Counted from the first letter of the stretch, positions 37,434 to 46,912 are shown. The stretch: 55,374 nt of DNA from Rhodobiaceae bacterium (GCA_009885825.1 VFJY01000094.1:1-55374), one strand, 5' to 3'. Program-made: numbers and translations. Notes: generated by a model not told the origin, from the letters alone.

Positions 37434-37768
37434 GCACTATCGAAAAAGGCCAAGTCATGACCGCCAATCGCCTGCGCGATGGCGAAGTCGTATTCCTCAC
37501 CCGTGCAGGCACATGGAATGAGAAGATCGATGAAGCAGCAATGGCTCTGGAGCCCCAGGCAACGGCTGCTCTCACCGCGCGCGCTGCCGAGGATGAGAAG
37601 GCAACTGTTGTAACGGGCGCCTATCTCTTTGACGCAGAGCGTATTGATGGGCGCGTGCGCGCCATTCACATGCGCGAACGCATACGCACCTTGGGCCCAA
37701 CCGTCAGGCGTGATCTTGGCAAGCAGGCCGAAGGCACCGCTGGCGCATTTGCCTTTCAGGAGAATTGA
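37430..37768 (+). CDS. DUF2849 protein in the sulfur operon
   Basis: 112 aa (or 103 aa from the ATG at 37457 starting MTANRL). DUF2849: TANRLRDGEVVFLTRAGTW, ATVVTGAYLFDAERIDGRV and HMRERIRTLGPTVRRDLG. This small domain occurs almost only between siroheme synthase and the sulfite/nitrite reductase in Alphaproteobacteria. Its function is unproven; genomic linkage suggests a redox partner, adaptor or maturation factor for the reductase. It starts inside the cysG stop and ends three bases before cysI, so it is fully embedded in the operon. Confidence 0.9.
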   Translation: MSTIEKGQVMTANRLRDGEVVFLTRAGTWNEKIDEAAMALEPQATAALTARAAEDEKATVVTGAYLFDAERIDGRVRAIHMRERIRTLGPTVRRDLGKQAEGTAGAFAFQEN

Positions 37769-37771
37769 TCC

Positions 37772-39427
37772 ATGTATCGTTATGATGAATTTGATCACCA
37801 GTTCGTTCGTGAGCGCACCGCGCAGTTCAGGGACCAGGCGGATCGGCGGCTCAAGGGCGAGTTGACGGAAGAAGAGTTCCGTCCTTTACGCCTGATGAAT
37901 GGCCTTTATCTCCAGTTGCATGCCTACATGCTGCGCGTTGCCATTCCCTACGGAACCCTATCATCCAGGCAAATGCGCAAGCTCGCCTACATTGCCGAGA
38001 AGTGGGACCGTGGATATGGCCACTTCACCACGCGCCAGAATATTCAATACAACTGGATCAAGCTTGAAGACACGGCGGATATTCTCGCAGCCCTCGCCGA
38101 AGTCGAAATGCATGCCATTCAAACCTCCGGCAATTGCATTCGCAATGTCACCACAGATCATTGGGCCGGTGCCGCTGCCGATGAAATTTCTGATCCGCGG
38201 CCCGTGGGCGAACTGCTGCGTCAGTGGTCATCGCTCCATCCCGAATTTTCCTATCTCCCGCGCAAATTCAAAATTGCGGTTACAGGTGCCCCCAATGACC
38301 GGGCCGCTGTTAAAGTTCACGACATTGGCCTGCGCCTGCACAAGAATGATGCAGGCAAGATTGGCTGGGAAGTCATTGTTGGCGGTGGCCAGGGCCGCAC
38401 GCCGATGATCGGCGTCACCGTTCGCGACTTTCTGCCGGAGAATGAACTCGTCGCCTATATCGAAGCGATCATGCGGGTCTATAATCTCTATGGCCGCCGC
38501 GACAACAAATACAAGGCCCGCATCAAAATTCTGGTGCACGAAATCGGTGCTGAAAAATTCAAGTCGGAAGTCGAGACCGAGTACGCCAGGCATCCGCAGC
38601 AAACAACTGAAGTTGAAGAAAAGGAACTGGCCCGCATCGCCGCCTATTTCGCTCCACCGCAGTTCGAAAAGCTGTCACGCTTTGCGCCAGCATTCGAAGA
38701 TGCAAAATTGAAACATCCGGAATTTGCCCGTTGGACGCGCAACAATCTCGCCGCCCACAAAGTTGATGGCTACACCATCGTCAACATATCGCTGAAGCCG
38801 GAGGGCGGCATACCGGGCGACGCCACAGCCGATCAGATGCGCCTCATGGCTGATCTGGCCGAGCGTTGTTCCAATGATGAACTGCGTGTTAGCCATCCCC
38901 AGAACATCATTCTTCCCCACGTCAAGAAAGATGACGTTTACTCCATTTGGCAGCAACTTGGCCCGGCCGGATTGGCAACAGCAAACTATGGCTTGGCCGG
39001 TGACATCATCGCCTGCCCTGGAATGGATTACTGCGCGCTGGCAACCGCCCGCTCCATTCCCATATCCCAGGCGATTTCCCGCAAATTCGCCGATCTCGAT
39101 GTCCAGGAGAAAATCGGCCCGGTCAAAATCAACATATCGGGATGCATCAATGCCTGCGGCCATCACCATGTGGGCCACATCGGCATTCTCGGCCTCGACA
39201 AGAAGGGCGAGGAATTTTACCAGATCACGCTTGGTGGCTCCTCCACCGAGAGTGCCTCAATAGGTTCCATTCTAGGTCCTGGCTTTGCCGGCCATGAAGT
39301 TGCGGATGCCATCGAAAAAATCCTCGAAACCTATGTGAAGCTGCGTCAACCCGGCGAAGAATTCCTTTACGCCTATAGAAGGTTGGGACCCAACCCCTTC
39401 AAGGAGGCTCTCTATGCCACTGCTTAG
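37772..39427 (+). CDS. cysI: Sulfite reductase, siroheme hemoprotein (nitrite/sulfite reductase family)
   Basis: 551 aa. Two duplicated ferredoxin-nitrite/sulfite reductase halves. The [4Fe-4S]-siroheme ligands form C415-x5-C421 and C458-x3-C462 (CPGMDYC; CINAC). TTRQNIQYNWIKLED and SGNCIRNVTTDHWAG provide the substrate-site basic residues. It reduces sulfite to sulfide with six electrons. No flavoprotein CysJ is nearby, so electrons probably come from ferredoxin or an unusual partner such as the DUF2849 or DUF934 products. The operon context (cysG, cysH) favours sulfite over nitrite. Confidence 0.94.
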   Translation: MYRYDEFDHQFVRERTAQFRDQADRRLKGELTEEEFRPLRLMNGLYLQLHAYMLRVAIPYGTLSSRQMRKLAYIAEKWDRGYGHFTTRQNIQYNWIKLEDTADILAALAEVEMHAIQTSGNCIRNVTTDHWAGAAADEISDPRPVGELLRQWSSLHPEFSYLPRKFKIAVTGAPNDRAAVKVHDIGLRLHKNDAGKIGWEVIVGGGQGRTPMIGVTVRDFLPENELVAYIEAIMRVYNLYGRRDNKYKARIKILVHEIGAEKFKSEVETEYARHPQQTTEVEEKELARIAAYFAPPQFEKLSRFAPAFEDAKLKHPEFARWTRNNLAAHKVDGYTIVNISLKPEGGIPGDATADQMRLMADLAERCSNDELRVSHPQNIILPHVKKDDVYSIWQQLGPAGLATANYGLAGDIIACPGMDYCALATARSIPISQAISRKFADLDVQEKIGPVKINISGCINACGHHHVGHIGILGLDKKGEEFYQITLGGSSTESASIGSILGPGFAGHEVADAIEKILETYVKLRQPGEEFLYAYRRLGPNPFKEALYATA

Positions 39428-39944
39428 AAACAATGCCTTTGTTGTCGATACCTGGACTCATTTAGGCCTGGAGGACAAACTGCCGGATGGCGGCAATGTC
39501 GTTCTGCCTTTCCAGCGTCTGAAGAATGAATGGGAGTCATTGGCCAAGTTTCCGGGCCAACTCGGCGTCTTGCTGAACAATTCGGATCACGCTGGCGAGC
39601 TCGAGCATTTCCTGCCGCATCTGGCGCTTGTCATTCTGCCTTTCCCCGCATTCACTGATGGCAGGGCCTACTCAATCGCCCGGCAAATTCGTCTCGCTGG
39701 CTATCGTGCTGAATTGCGGGCAACCGGAAATCTGCTGCCCGATCAGTTCCAGTATATGCAGCAAGTGGGCTTCACGTCCTTCGACGTGTCAGATCGCTTC
39801 CCCTTAAGCATGTGGCAGTCCGCAGCAAAGCAAATGTCGCTGGCTTATCAGCGTGGCCTCTATCGCCGCACAGGCGAAACCGAAGTGTGGACCGAGCGCC
39901 ACATGGAAGCTGCCCCATGGGAGGAGCAGCCCCATGCTGGATAA
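39414..39944 (+). CDS. DUF934 protein in the sulfur operon
   Basis: 176 aa. DUF934: VLLNNSDHAGELEHFLPHL, LVILPFPAFTDGRAYSIARQIR and QVGFTSFDVSDRFPL. The family sits beside sulfite reductase genes across proteobacteria and is often annotated as an oxidoreductase needed for sulfite reduction, without firm biochemistry. Its start overlaps cysI by 14 bases and its end overlaps cysH by 11, so the three genes are tightly coupled. No cofactor motif or Cys cluster is visible, making an electron carrier role unlikely without a partner. Confidence 0.92.
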   Translation: MPLLRNNAFVVDTWTHLGLEDKLPDGGNVVLPFQRLKNEWESLAKFPGQLGVLLNNSDHAGELEHFLPHLALVILPFPAFTDGRAYSIARQIRLAGYRAELRATGNLLPDQFQYMQQVGFTSFDVSDRFPLSMWQSAAKQMSLAYQRGLYRRTGETEVWTERHMEAAPWEEQPHAG

Positions 39945-40653
39945 CTCACTCGTTGAAACTTACGCGGGCCTCGAAGGCCGCGACCTCATAAAATCAGTCC
40001 TGCGCAATCACGTGGGAAAAACCGCACTCGTGTCTTCATTTGGAGCCGAGTCCGCCGTTCTCCTCCACATGGTTTCAGAAATTGATCCCCATCTGCCGGT
40101 ATTTTTTCTGGATACCGGGAAGCTGTTTCAGGAAACTCTGGATTATCGCGACATACTGATTGTCGAATTGGGGCTTACAAATGTGCGTTCAATCCAGCCC
40201 GCCAGGGAAGACCTGGAGGCATTTGACTCTGACGGATATTTGCACCTGCTCGACACTGGAACGTGCTGCAACATACGAAAAGCCATTCCGCTTGAAAAAG
40301 CGCTAGCTGGATTTGACGTCGTCATATCAGGCCGCAAGCGCTTTCACGGCGCCGCCCGCGCTGACTTGGATTTCATCAACATCGCTGACGGCCGCCTGAA
40401 GGTCGAACCTTTGGCAGGTTTCACAGCGCTGGATATCCATGCCTACATGGTCAGTCATCACCTGCCCAGCCACCCGTTGAAACTCGAAGGCTATCGCTCC
40501 ATAGGGTGTGAACCCTGCACCAAGCGCGGTGGCAGCGATGAAGATCCACGCGCTGGCCGCTGGTCTGGCACCGACAAAACAGAATGTGGCATTCATTTTA
40601 CCGCAAATGGACAAATTATACGCACAGTTCAGCGCCAGACTGTAGCCGCCTAA
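39934..40653 (+). CDS. cysH: Adenylylsulfate (APS) reductase, Fe-S type
   Basis: 239 aa from ATG 39934, with GGGAGGAG upstream. PAPS/APS reductase fold with SSFGAESAVLLH at 34-45. The two cluster motifs of the APS-reducing class are present, Cys111-Cys112 and Cys192-x2-Cys195, plus the catalytic Cys218 in KTECGIH. PAPS-type enzymes lack the CC and CxxC pairs, so this one uses APS directly with a [4Fe-4S] cluster, making sulfite for CysI. ATP sulfurylase genes are not in the window. Confidence 0.95.
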   Translation: MLDNSLVETYAGLEGRDLIKSVLRNHVGKTALVSSFGAESAVLLHMVSEIDPHLPVFFLDTGKLFQETLDYRDILIVELGLTNVRSIQPAREDLEAFDSDGYLHLLDTGTCCNIRKAIPLEKALAGFDVVISGRKRFHGAARADLDFINIADGRLKVEPLAGFTALDIHAYMVSHHLPSHPLKLEGYRSIGCEPCTKRGGSDEDPRAGRWSGTDKTECGIHFTANGQIIRTVQRQTVAA

Positions 40654-40681
40654 ATTCTTCGCTTTCGAGGGGATACACCAA

Positions 40682-41443
40682 ATGCAGGATTTTCTGGCGT
40701 TCGGGCTGATAGGGTTTCTGGCGCAACTCATTGATGGCGCATTGGGAATGGGTTTCGGTGTTATCTCGTCTTCAATTCTGCTGGCCCAGGGCGTTCCACC
40801 GGCGCTTGCATCAGCAAGCGTCAACGCTGCCAAATTGCCAACCACTGGAACCGCCGCCCTGTCACACTTCTACCACAAAAACCTTGATCCGAATGTCCTC
40901 TTCAAACTCTGCGCGTTCGGCGCACTTGGCGGAGTAATCGGCGCAACAGTTCTCACCAGCCTCACGGGCGCCACCTTAATGGTCATCATAAATCTTTACC
41001 TGGTATTGATCGGCCTGCTCATCGTCTATCGTGGCGTACAAAACATCGCCCCAAAACTGTTGCCTGCGCGCTTCACCCGGCTGATCGGCCTGGCAGGTGG
41101 CCTCATCGAAGGCATAGGCGGAAGCTGGGGACCGATCGTTACAACCAGTCTGCTGGGATCGGGAACTGAGTCACGCTACGCCATCGGCTCCAGCAACTTT
41201 GCTGAATTCGTTGTGAGCGTTGCAGTATTCACAACCTTCGTTCTGGCCTTTGCAGTGGGCTATTGGGAAGGCGGCTCCGATTGGCGCAGCGTTGCATATC
41301 CGGTAGCCGGATTGGTCGTCGGCGGAATACCTGCCGCAGTGATCGGCGGTTATTTCTCCAAGGTAACTCCGAGACGGGCGCTCACAATTATCGTAGGGCT
41401 TCTCGCAATCAGCATCGGGCTGTACCGGACACTGACGGTTTAG
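40682..41443 (+). CDS. TauE/SafE (TSUP) family sulfur-anion transporter
   Basis: 253 aa with about eight transmembrane helices. TSUP features: LIDGALGMGFGVISSSILLAQG at the start and its degenerate repeat LAGGLIEGIGGSWGPIVTTSLL in the second half. The family exports or imports sulfite, sulfoacetate and related anions. At the end of the cys operon it most likely handles sulfate uptake or sulfite relief; no sulfate ABC genes are nearby. Its stop shares TTAG with the convergent metZ stop. Confidence 0.9.
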   Translation: MQDFLAFGLIGFLAQLIDGALGMGFGVISSSILLAQGVPPALASASVNAAKLPTTGTAALSHFYHKNLDPNVLFKLCAFGALGGVIGATVLTSLTGATLMVIINLYLVLIGLLIVYRGVQNIAPKLLPARFTRLIGLAGGLIEGIGGSWGPIVTTSLLGSGTESRYAIGSSNFAEFVVSVAVFTTFVLAFAVGYWEGGSDWRSVAYPVAGLVVGGIPAAVIGGYFSKVTPRRALTIIVGLLAISIGLYRTLTV

Positions 41444-42639
41444 CGCAAAATCGCCCGCTTCAGATCACCGATCAAGTCAACCACATCTTCAAGCCCGACT
41501 GACAGGCGCAAGTTTCCGTCGCTGATTCCCATCATGGCGCGGGCCTCCGGACCAATGTTGCGGTGGGTGGTTGTGGCAGGATGGGTGATCAGGGATTTTG
41601 CGTCACCAAGATTGTTCGAGATATCGATAATGCCAAGATTGCGCAACACATCAAAGGCCTTGGCCTTGCCGCCAGCCACATTGAACGAAACCATGGTGCC
41701 GCCCATTTTCATCTGCTGGCGTGCAAGCTTCACTTGCGTGTGCGTGTCATGATGGGGATAGTAAACCCGTTCAACGCCATTGATTGCAAGCAACGCATCC
41801 GCAATGGCGGCAGCAGCACGGCTCTGCGCTTCTACCCGCAAATTGAGTGTCTCCAAGCCTTTCAGCAAAACCCAGGCGTTAAACGGCGAAAGCGTCGGGC
41901 CCGTGTGTCGCAGGAAAGGCTTCAACAGTTCTTCCTTAAATTTTTTCGAAGAAAGAATGGCACCGCCAAAAACCCTGCCCTGCCCGTCCGTGTGTTTCGT
42001 GCTGGAATAAAAAACAATGTCGACGCCCAGCTCCATCGGTTTCTGCAAAATGGGTGTGGCAAACACATTGTCGACAATCACAACCGCACCAGCCTTATGG
42101 GCCACATCACAGATCATCGGAATATCGAGAACTTCCAACAAGGGGTTGGACGGCGTCTCAAGAAACACGCACTTGGTATTTGGTTTCATGGCCTGCTTCC
42201 AGGCCGCCGCATCCGTGCCGTCAACCAGGTCATAAGTAATGCCAAAGCGTGGCAGAATAGCCGTGATGATTTGATAATTCGAACCAAACAATGAGCGCGA
42301 CGCTACAACGTGGTCACCAACTTTGAGCTGACAGGCCAACGCTCCAAAAGCCGCTGACATGCCGGAAGCAACCGCATAGCAGGCCTCCGCCCCTTCCAAC
42401 AACCGCAAACGCTCTTCCAGCATTGAAACTGTCGGATTGCCATAGCGGCCGTAGATATAGCCCTCCTCTTCGCCAGCAAATCGTCGCTCTGCGGTTTCCG
42501 GATCCTCATAGGCGTAGCCAGATGTGAGATAGATGGCCTCCGACGTTTCACCATGCACCGAACGGTCCATTCCACCACGCACAAGTTTCGTGGCATCACC
42601 CCACCCGGCGGGGTTCTGCTTCTTCGTGTATTTGGCCAT
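41440..42639 (-). CDS. metZ: O-succinylhomoserine sulfhydrylase
   Basis: 399 aa. Cys/Met-metabolism PLP enzyme: Lys215 in SSTKHTDGQGR is the Schiff-base lysine, and DGQGR is the MetZ/MetY-type signature rather than the cystathionine synthase one. GYIYGRYGNPT binds the cofactor phosphate; DNVFATP carries the Asp. It makes homocysteine from O-succinylhomoserine and sulfide, using the sulfide from CysI. Start ATG 42639 overlaps the rhodanese stop (TAATG). Confidence 0.95.
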   Translation of the reverse strand: MAKYTKKQNPAGWGDATKLVRGGMDRSVHGETSEAIYLTSGYAYEDPETAERRFAGEEEGYIYGRYGNPTVSMLEERLRLLEGAEACYAVASGMSAAFGALACQLKVGDHVVASRSLFGSNYQIITAILPRFGITYDLVDGTDAAAWKQAMKPNTKCVFLETPSNPLLEVLDIPMICDVAHKAGAVVIVDNVFATPILQKPMELGVDIVFYSSTKHTDGQGRVFGGAILSSKKFKEELLKPFLRHTGPTLSPFNAWVLLKGLETLNLRVEAQSRAAAAIADALLAINGVERVYYPHHDTHTQVKLARQQMKMGGTMVSFNVAGGKAKAFDVLRNLGIIDISNNLGDAKSLITHPATTTHRNIGPEARAMMGISDGNLRLSVGLEDVVDLIGDLKRAILR

Positions 42640-43040
42640 TAGCTTTGAACCCAGGGCAGTCCTGCGGCTTTCCAGCCGTTTGTTGTGCAGCGATGGCCGT
42701 TGGCATCCTTGTCGCCTTCAAAGCCCTGGGCCACATTCCAGCAATTGGTATAACCAACCTCTGTCAAAGCCGACGCCGCCGACGAAGACCTGGCGCCCGA
42801 ACGGCAAATGCAGAGAATTTCCGTATCCTTGGGCAACCCCATCTGTTCAACTTCCTGAACAAAATTGGCGTTGATCTGCATCGCCGGAAACACCTGCCAA
42901 GCCAACCGCACCAGGCGCTCAACTGCCGGAACGCCAACAAATGTCCATTCCGGCTGGGTGCGCACGTCAATCAGGACTGCCGCGGAATTACCCTGCAATC
43001 GCTGATGGGCCTCAGTCGGCGAAATGTTACCTTTATGCAT
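42639..43040 (-). CDS. Rhodanese-like sulfurtransferase
   Basis: 133 aa single rhodanese domain. LIDVRTQPEWTFVGVP is the N-terminal CH2A-like motif, and the active-site loop CRSGARSSSAA has nucleophile Cys79, with Cys77 two residues before (CICRSG), which could form a disulfide. It carries persulfide sulfur, probably linked to the sulfide used by metZ directly downstream. No signal peptide. The 154-base gap before it holds no recognisable riboswitch. Confidence 0.9.
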   Translation of the reverse strand: MHKGNISPTEAHQRLQGNSAAVLIDVRTQPEWTFVGVPAVERLVRLAWQVFPAMQINANFVQEVEQMGLPKDTEILCICRSGARSSSAASALTEVGYTNCWNVAQGFEGDKDANGHRCTTNGWKAAGLPWVQS

Positions 43041-43194
43041 AAAACCTGCTTCCTCTTTAATCCCAACAATAGTCGAAAGATTTTAAACTCGCAAAGGAAA
43101 GTTCTGGCTCATAGGGGGCAAGACAGCCAATGCCTTTAAGCAATTCCATCGGCATGGTAAGTGCCGTGTAAAGCTTTTTCGTGGAGTCTTCCTA

Positions 43195-45654
43195 ATGTCA
43201 AAACCCCTTCCTCAGCGCGCCGACGTCGTCATCATTGGCGGCGGCATCGTCGGCGCATCCATTGCCTATCACCTGGGCAAGATTGGCATCACCAACACCG
43301 TGCTCCTCGAACGCAAACAACTGACCTCCGGCACAACCTGGCATGCCGCAGGTCTGGTCGGCCAATTGCGCGCTTCCCGCAATCTCACCGAACTGGCAAA
43401 ATACACCACCAACCTTTTTGAAGGCCTCGAGAAGGAAACCGGCCAGGCCACGGGCTTCAAGCAGAACGGCTCCATCTCAATCGCACTCACCAATGGCCGC
43501 ATGGAAGAACTTCTGCGCGGCGCCTCCATGGCTAAGAGTTTCGGCTTGGCGGTTGATGTAATTTCCGTCGGCGACATCAAGGAGCGCGTTCCCCACTACA
43601 ATATGGACGGTGTCAAAGGCGGCGTGTTCCTGCCCAAAGACGGCCAGGTGAACCCCATCGATGTAACCCAGGCGCTTGCCGCAGGAGCGCGCTCGCGCGG
43701 CGGCAAAGTGTTTGAAAACACCAAAGTCACCCGCATTATTGTCGATAAGGGCAAAGCCGTTGGCGTTGAAACACCTGATGGCACGATCATGGCGGACAGG
43801 ATCGTGATAGCGTCCGGCATGTGGTCGCGCGAACTGGGCCGCAGCATCGGTGTCAACATACCACTCCATGCCTGCGAGCATTTCTACATCGTGTCCGAAC
43901 CCATCGCGGCGCTGCCCCGCAACATGCCGGTCGTTCGCGTTCCCGATGAATGCACTTACTACAAGGAAGACGCTGGCAAGCTGATGGTGGGTGCCTTCGA
44001 GCCAACTGCAAAACCGTGGGGCGGCGGAGGCATTGATGATGAACATGCTTTCGTCACGCTACCCGAAGACATGGATCATTTTGAACCCATTCTTGCCAAT
44101 GCCATCAACCGCGTGCCCCTGCTTGAAACAGCAGGCATCCAGCTTTTCTTCAATGGCCCTGAAAGCTTCACGCCCGATAACCGCTATTATCTCGGCGAGG
44201 CACCCGAGGTGAAAAATTGCTATGTGGCAACCGGCTTTAATTCCATCGGCATTCAGTCCTCAGGCGGAGCGGGACTGGTGCTGTCACAATGGATCAAGAA
44301 CGGCCATCCGCCCATGGATGTGAATGGCATGGATATTCGCCGCATTCATCCTTTCCAGTCAGTCCGTGAGTATGTTCATGACCGCGTTGCTGAATCCCTC
44401 GGTCTGCTCTACGCCATGCACTGGCCTTATCGCCAGGCCGAAACCGCACGCGGCGTCAGGCGCTCACCTTTTTATGAGCAAACCAAAAAACTCGGCGCCG
44501 TATTCGGCGAAGTCAATGGCTGGGAACGGCCCAACTGGTATTCGCGCGATGCCATCAAGCCGGAGTATGAATATTCTTACGGTCGCCAAAATTGGTTCCC
44601 CTGTGCTGAATACGAAGCCAAGCAGCTGATGACCAATTGCGCTTTTTTTGACCAGTCGTCATTTGCGAAATACCTGGTCGAAGGTCGTGACGCCTGCAAG
44701 GTTCTCAACGCTATCAGCGCCAACAACGTGGACGTGGACTCCGGCCGCATTGTTTACACCCAATGGTGCAACAAGCGCGGCGGCATTGAAGCCGATCTCA
44801 CCGTCACGCGATTGGAGGAAAACAGGTTCATGGTGGTGACTGGCGCGGTGCCGCAAACCCGCGACATGGCGTGGCTCAAGCGCCACACGCCGGATGATGC
44901 CCACTGTGTTTCAACCGACATCACATCAGGCCTTCCAATGATTGCCATCATGGGTCCAAAATCCCGCGCGCTCCTGCAGAAACTCTCAGGCGCCGATCTT
45001 TCTAACTCCGCCTTCCCCTTCGGCACGTCCAAGGAAATCGAAATCGGCTATGCCCGCGTTCGCGCCTCCCGCATCACTTATGTCGGCGAACTTGGCTGGG
45101 AGCTTTACATTCCAACCGAATTCGCGGCCCATGTTTTTGAGCGCCTGCAAGCCGCCGGAGCCGAATTCGGCCTAACCCCTGCCGGCATGCACACCATGAA
45201 CAACTGCCGCACCGAGAAAGCCTATCGCCATTGGGGTCATGACATTTCAGACGAAGAAACGCCGGTGGAAGCAGGCCTAGGCTTTGCCGTAGCTTGGGAC
45301 AAGACAGGCGGCTTCATCGGCCGCGAAGCGCTCTTGAAACAGAAGACAGCACCCGTCCAACCCAAACGCATGATCTGCCTCGCCCTCGTAGACAACAGTG
45401 CTACAGCACCCATGATGTATCATGAAGAACCTATCTATCGCGACGGCATCATCGTAGGCTCAACCACCTCCGGCGCCTGGGGCCACCGCGTAAACCTCTC
45501 GCTTGGCATGGGCTACGTAAAGAACGATACTGGTGTCATGAAAGACTGGCTGGAAAGCGGCAACTGGGAAGTAGAACTCGCCTGGAAACGCTACGGAGCA
45601 AGAGTGCAGTTGCAGAGCTTTTACGATCCGAAAGGCGAGAGAATAAAAATTTAG
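43195..45654 (+). CDS. Dimethylglycine/sarcosine dehydrogenase-like FAD enzyme with GcvT domain
   Basis: 819 aa. N-terminal DAO-type FAD domain (about 1-390): ADVVIIGGGIVGASIAYHL, GTTWHAAGL with His50 at the position that covalently holds FAD in DMGDH and SarDH. A DUF/FAO-type linker follows (about 390-440), then a C-terminal GcvT folate-binding domain (about 440-815: GWELYIPTEFAAHVFERL; MHTMNNCRTEKAYRHWGHD). It would demethylate a methylated glycine, handing formaldehyde to tetrahydrofolate. The exact substrate (sarcosine, dimethylglycine or other) is open. It is unlinked to betaine genes here. Confidence 0.9.
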   Translation: MSKPLPQRADVVIIGGGIVGASIAYHLGKIGITNTVLLERKQLTSGTTWHAAGLVGQLRASRNLTELAKYTTNLFEGLEKETGQATGFKQNGSISIALTNGRMEELLRGASMAKSFGLAVDVISVGDIKERVPHYNMDGVKGGVFLPKDGQVNPIDVTQALAAGARSRGGKVFENTKVTRIIVDKGKAVGVETPDGTIMADRIVIASGMWSRELGRSIGVNIPLHACEHFYIVSEPIAALPRNMPVVRVPDECTYYKEDAGKLMVGAFEPTAKPWGGGGIDDEHAFVTLPEDMDHFEPILANAINRVPLLETAGIQLFFNGPESFTPDNRYYLGEAPEVKNCYVATGFNSIGIQSSGGAGLVLSQWIKNGHPPMDVNGMDIRRIHPFQSVREYVHDRVAESLGLLYAMHWPYRQAETARGVRRSPFYEQTKKLGAVFGEVNGWERPNWYSRDAIKPEYEYSYGRQNWFPCAEYEAKQLMTNCAFFDQSSFAKYLVEGRDACKVLNAISANNVDVDSGRIVYTQWCNKRGGIEADLTVTRLEENRFMVVTGAVPQTRDMAWLKRHTPDDAHCVSTDITSGLPMIAIMGPKSRALLQKLSGADLSNSAFPFGTSKEIEIGYARVRASRITYVGELGWELYIPTEFAAHVFERLQAAGAEFGLTPAGMHTMNNCRTEKAYRHWGHDISDEETPVEAGLGFAVAWDKTGGFIGREALLKQKTAPVQPKRMICLALVDNSATAPMMYHEEPIYRDGIIVGSTTSGAWGHRVNLSLGMGYVKNDTGVMKDWLESGNWEVELAWKRYGARVQLQSFYDPKGERIKI

Positions 45655-46280
45655 TTCTTGTCGTCCTTGAACTCGATGTCCCAATGGCTGCCGTCGCAGA
45701 AAGGCTTGTTCTTTGAAGCTCCGCAGCGGCAAAGCGTGAAGTGGTCCTTGCTCGCGCCGCTGGCAGGTGGCACGCCAATCAGCTCTATGCCACCGCTGAC
45801 TTCATAGGGTCCGTCTTTGCCTATGGTAACAGCAGGTTCGCCGTCCGGGTCAATGGCTTCAACGCCATCAACTGAATAACTGAGCGCTCCGGAACGGCAC
45901 CGGCGGACAACAGCTATGATTTCCTCCACCGTGGCTCCATCGCTGTTTATCCACGGAGTGGCTTCAGAGTTGAAAACTGCGGCAAGACTTTCCGTGCAAT
46001 GGCCCGCATGAGCACAGATACTACGGTTGTCGTGAATGGTGATTCCACGACCGACATAATTTTTTCGCTTATCTTTGCTGCCGGCGCTCAAGCGCGCACT
46101 TGCGAACCCGTTGCCCTTGTGAGTTCCGTCACAGAATGGTTTGTTGGCTGATCCCCCACACCTGCAAAGCGCCATGACAGGTTTGACTTCCAGTTCTCCG
46201 CCTTGCGAGTTAGTCATCCTGCCGAGCCCTTTTACAACTAAAGGCCCATTCTCACGCCCTTCGATTGTTGGCTTTCCCAT
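45651..46280 (-). CDS. Double-CDGSH iron-sulfur protein with central Fer4-like domain
   Basis: 209 aa. Two CDGSH 2Fe-2S motifs: Cys39, Cys41, Cys50, His54 (CRCGGSANKPFCDGTH) and Cys184, Cys186, Cys195, His199 (CRCGASKNKPFCDGSH). A middle region (about 75-138: ICAHAGHC with Cys89 and Cys95; VVRRCRSGALSYS with Cys128) resembles a divergent Fer4_19 domain. Such CDGSH-Fer4_19-CDGSH proteins are known but uncharacterised, and are thought to bind redox-active clusters. It is the last gene of a coupled three-gene operon and converges on the dehydrogenase gene with stop overlap TTAG. Confidence 0.88.
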   Translation of the reverse strand: MGKPTIEGRENGPLVVKGLGRMTNSQGGELEVKPVMALCRCGGSANKPFCDGTHKGNGFASARLSAGSKDKRKNYVGRGITIHDNRSICAHAGHCTESLAAVFNSEATPWINSDGATVEEIIAVVRRCRSGALSYSVDGVEAIDPDGEPAVTIGKDGPYEVSGGIELIGVPPASGASKDHFTLCRCGASKNKPFCDGSHWDIEFKDDKN

Positions 46281-46912
46281 TATTGGCGATGCTCCTTGAA
46301 CTTGCCGGCCCCGGTTTCAAATTCGTCTCGCAACCTAACCATCCGTGCTTGGGTTGCTGAAATCAATTCTATGTGAGGAGCCGCATCAATTTCGAGCGCC
46401 ATGGACCAGCAGCTTTGCTCCGAAGTCACCCAATAGTCCGGGTCATATTTTCCGATGTCGAACGGTTTCGAAACCCGTCGCAACGTCTTTTTGCTGCCGT
46501 TCACGTATTCATGGAAATAGCTCATGGCGAGTTCCCGTGGGGACGCATAGACCGGGTCGCGCCAACGCAGCCAGATGGAATTGCTCTTGGAAATAGCGCC
46601 CCAGTGCTTGCCGCGCTTGAACAATGCCAGCACATGATCGTCGTCACCTGTGGCCTGGAAATCCATCAGCAGAGCGCGTTCGCCATGCAGCATCAGTGCA
46701 CACGCGGCTATGAACGCGGCCTCGATGCAATGGCAGCGGTTTTCCCGCAGCGCCATCCGCGCGGAAAAACAGGTATCGCCATCCGGTTCGAAGTTGATTG
46801 GCATGGCCGTCAAAAAATCTTGAATTTCTTCCGGCGACTTCAGTTTGCGAAAAACCGTGATTTCGTCGCGCGAGAGACCAACCGCCTTCGCCAGTTCAAG
46901 ATCAAAACTCAA
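46280..46912 (-). CDS. Transglutaminase-like protein, unknown function
   Basis: 210 aa, soluble. Residues 58-112 carry a transglutaminase-like core: ENRCHCIEAAFIAACAL (Cys60/Cys62 followed by an amphipathic helix), DFQATGDDDHVLALFKR with His93, and AISKSN with Asn111, a Cys-His-Asn triad order. The region after it, with SYFHEYVNGSKKTLRRVS, looks like a lid. No signal peptide. It is coupled to the CDGSH gene (stop/start TAATG) and overlaps the membrane gene by four bases. I do not know a named family for it; triad assignment is by pattern only. Confidence 0.7.
   Translation of the reverse strand: MSFDLELAKAVGLSRDEITVFRKLKSPEEIQDFLTAMPINFEPDGDTCFSARMALRENRCHCIEAAFIAACALMLHGERALLMDFQATGDDDHVLALFKRGKHWGAISKSNSIWLRWRDPVYASPRELAMSYFHEYVNGSKKTLRRVSKPFDIGKYDPDYWVTSEQSCWSMALEIDAAPHIELISATQARMVRLRDEFETGAGKFKEHRQ

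Noticed and set aside
43041-43194. Possible SAM riboswitch before the rhodanese-metZ pair
   Set aside because: Alphaproteobacterial met genes often carry SAM-II or other SAM riboswitches, but I could not match a core in this gap by eye; a covariance-model search would settle it.
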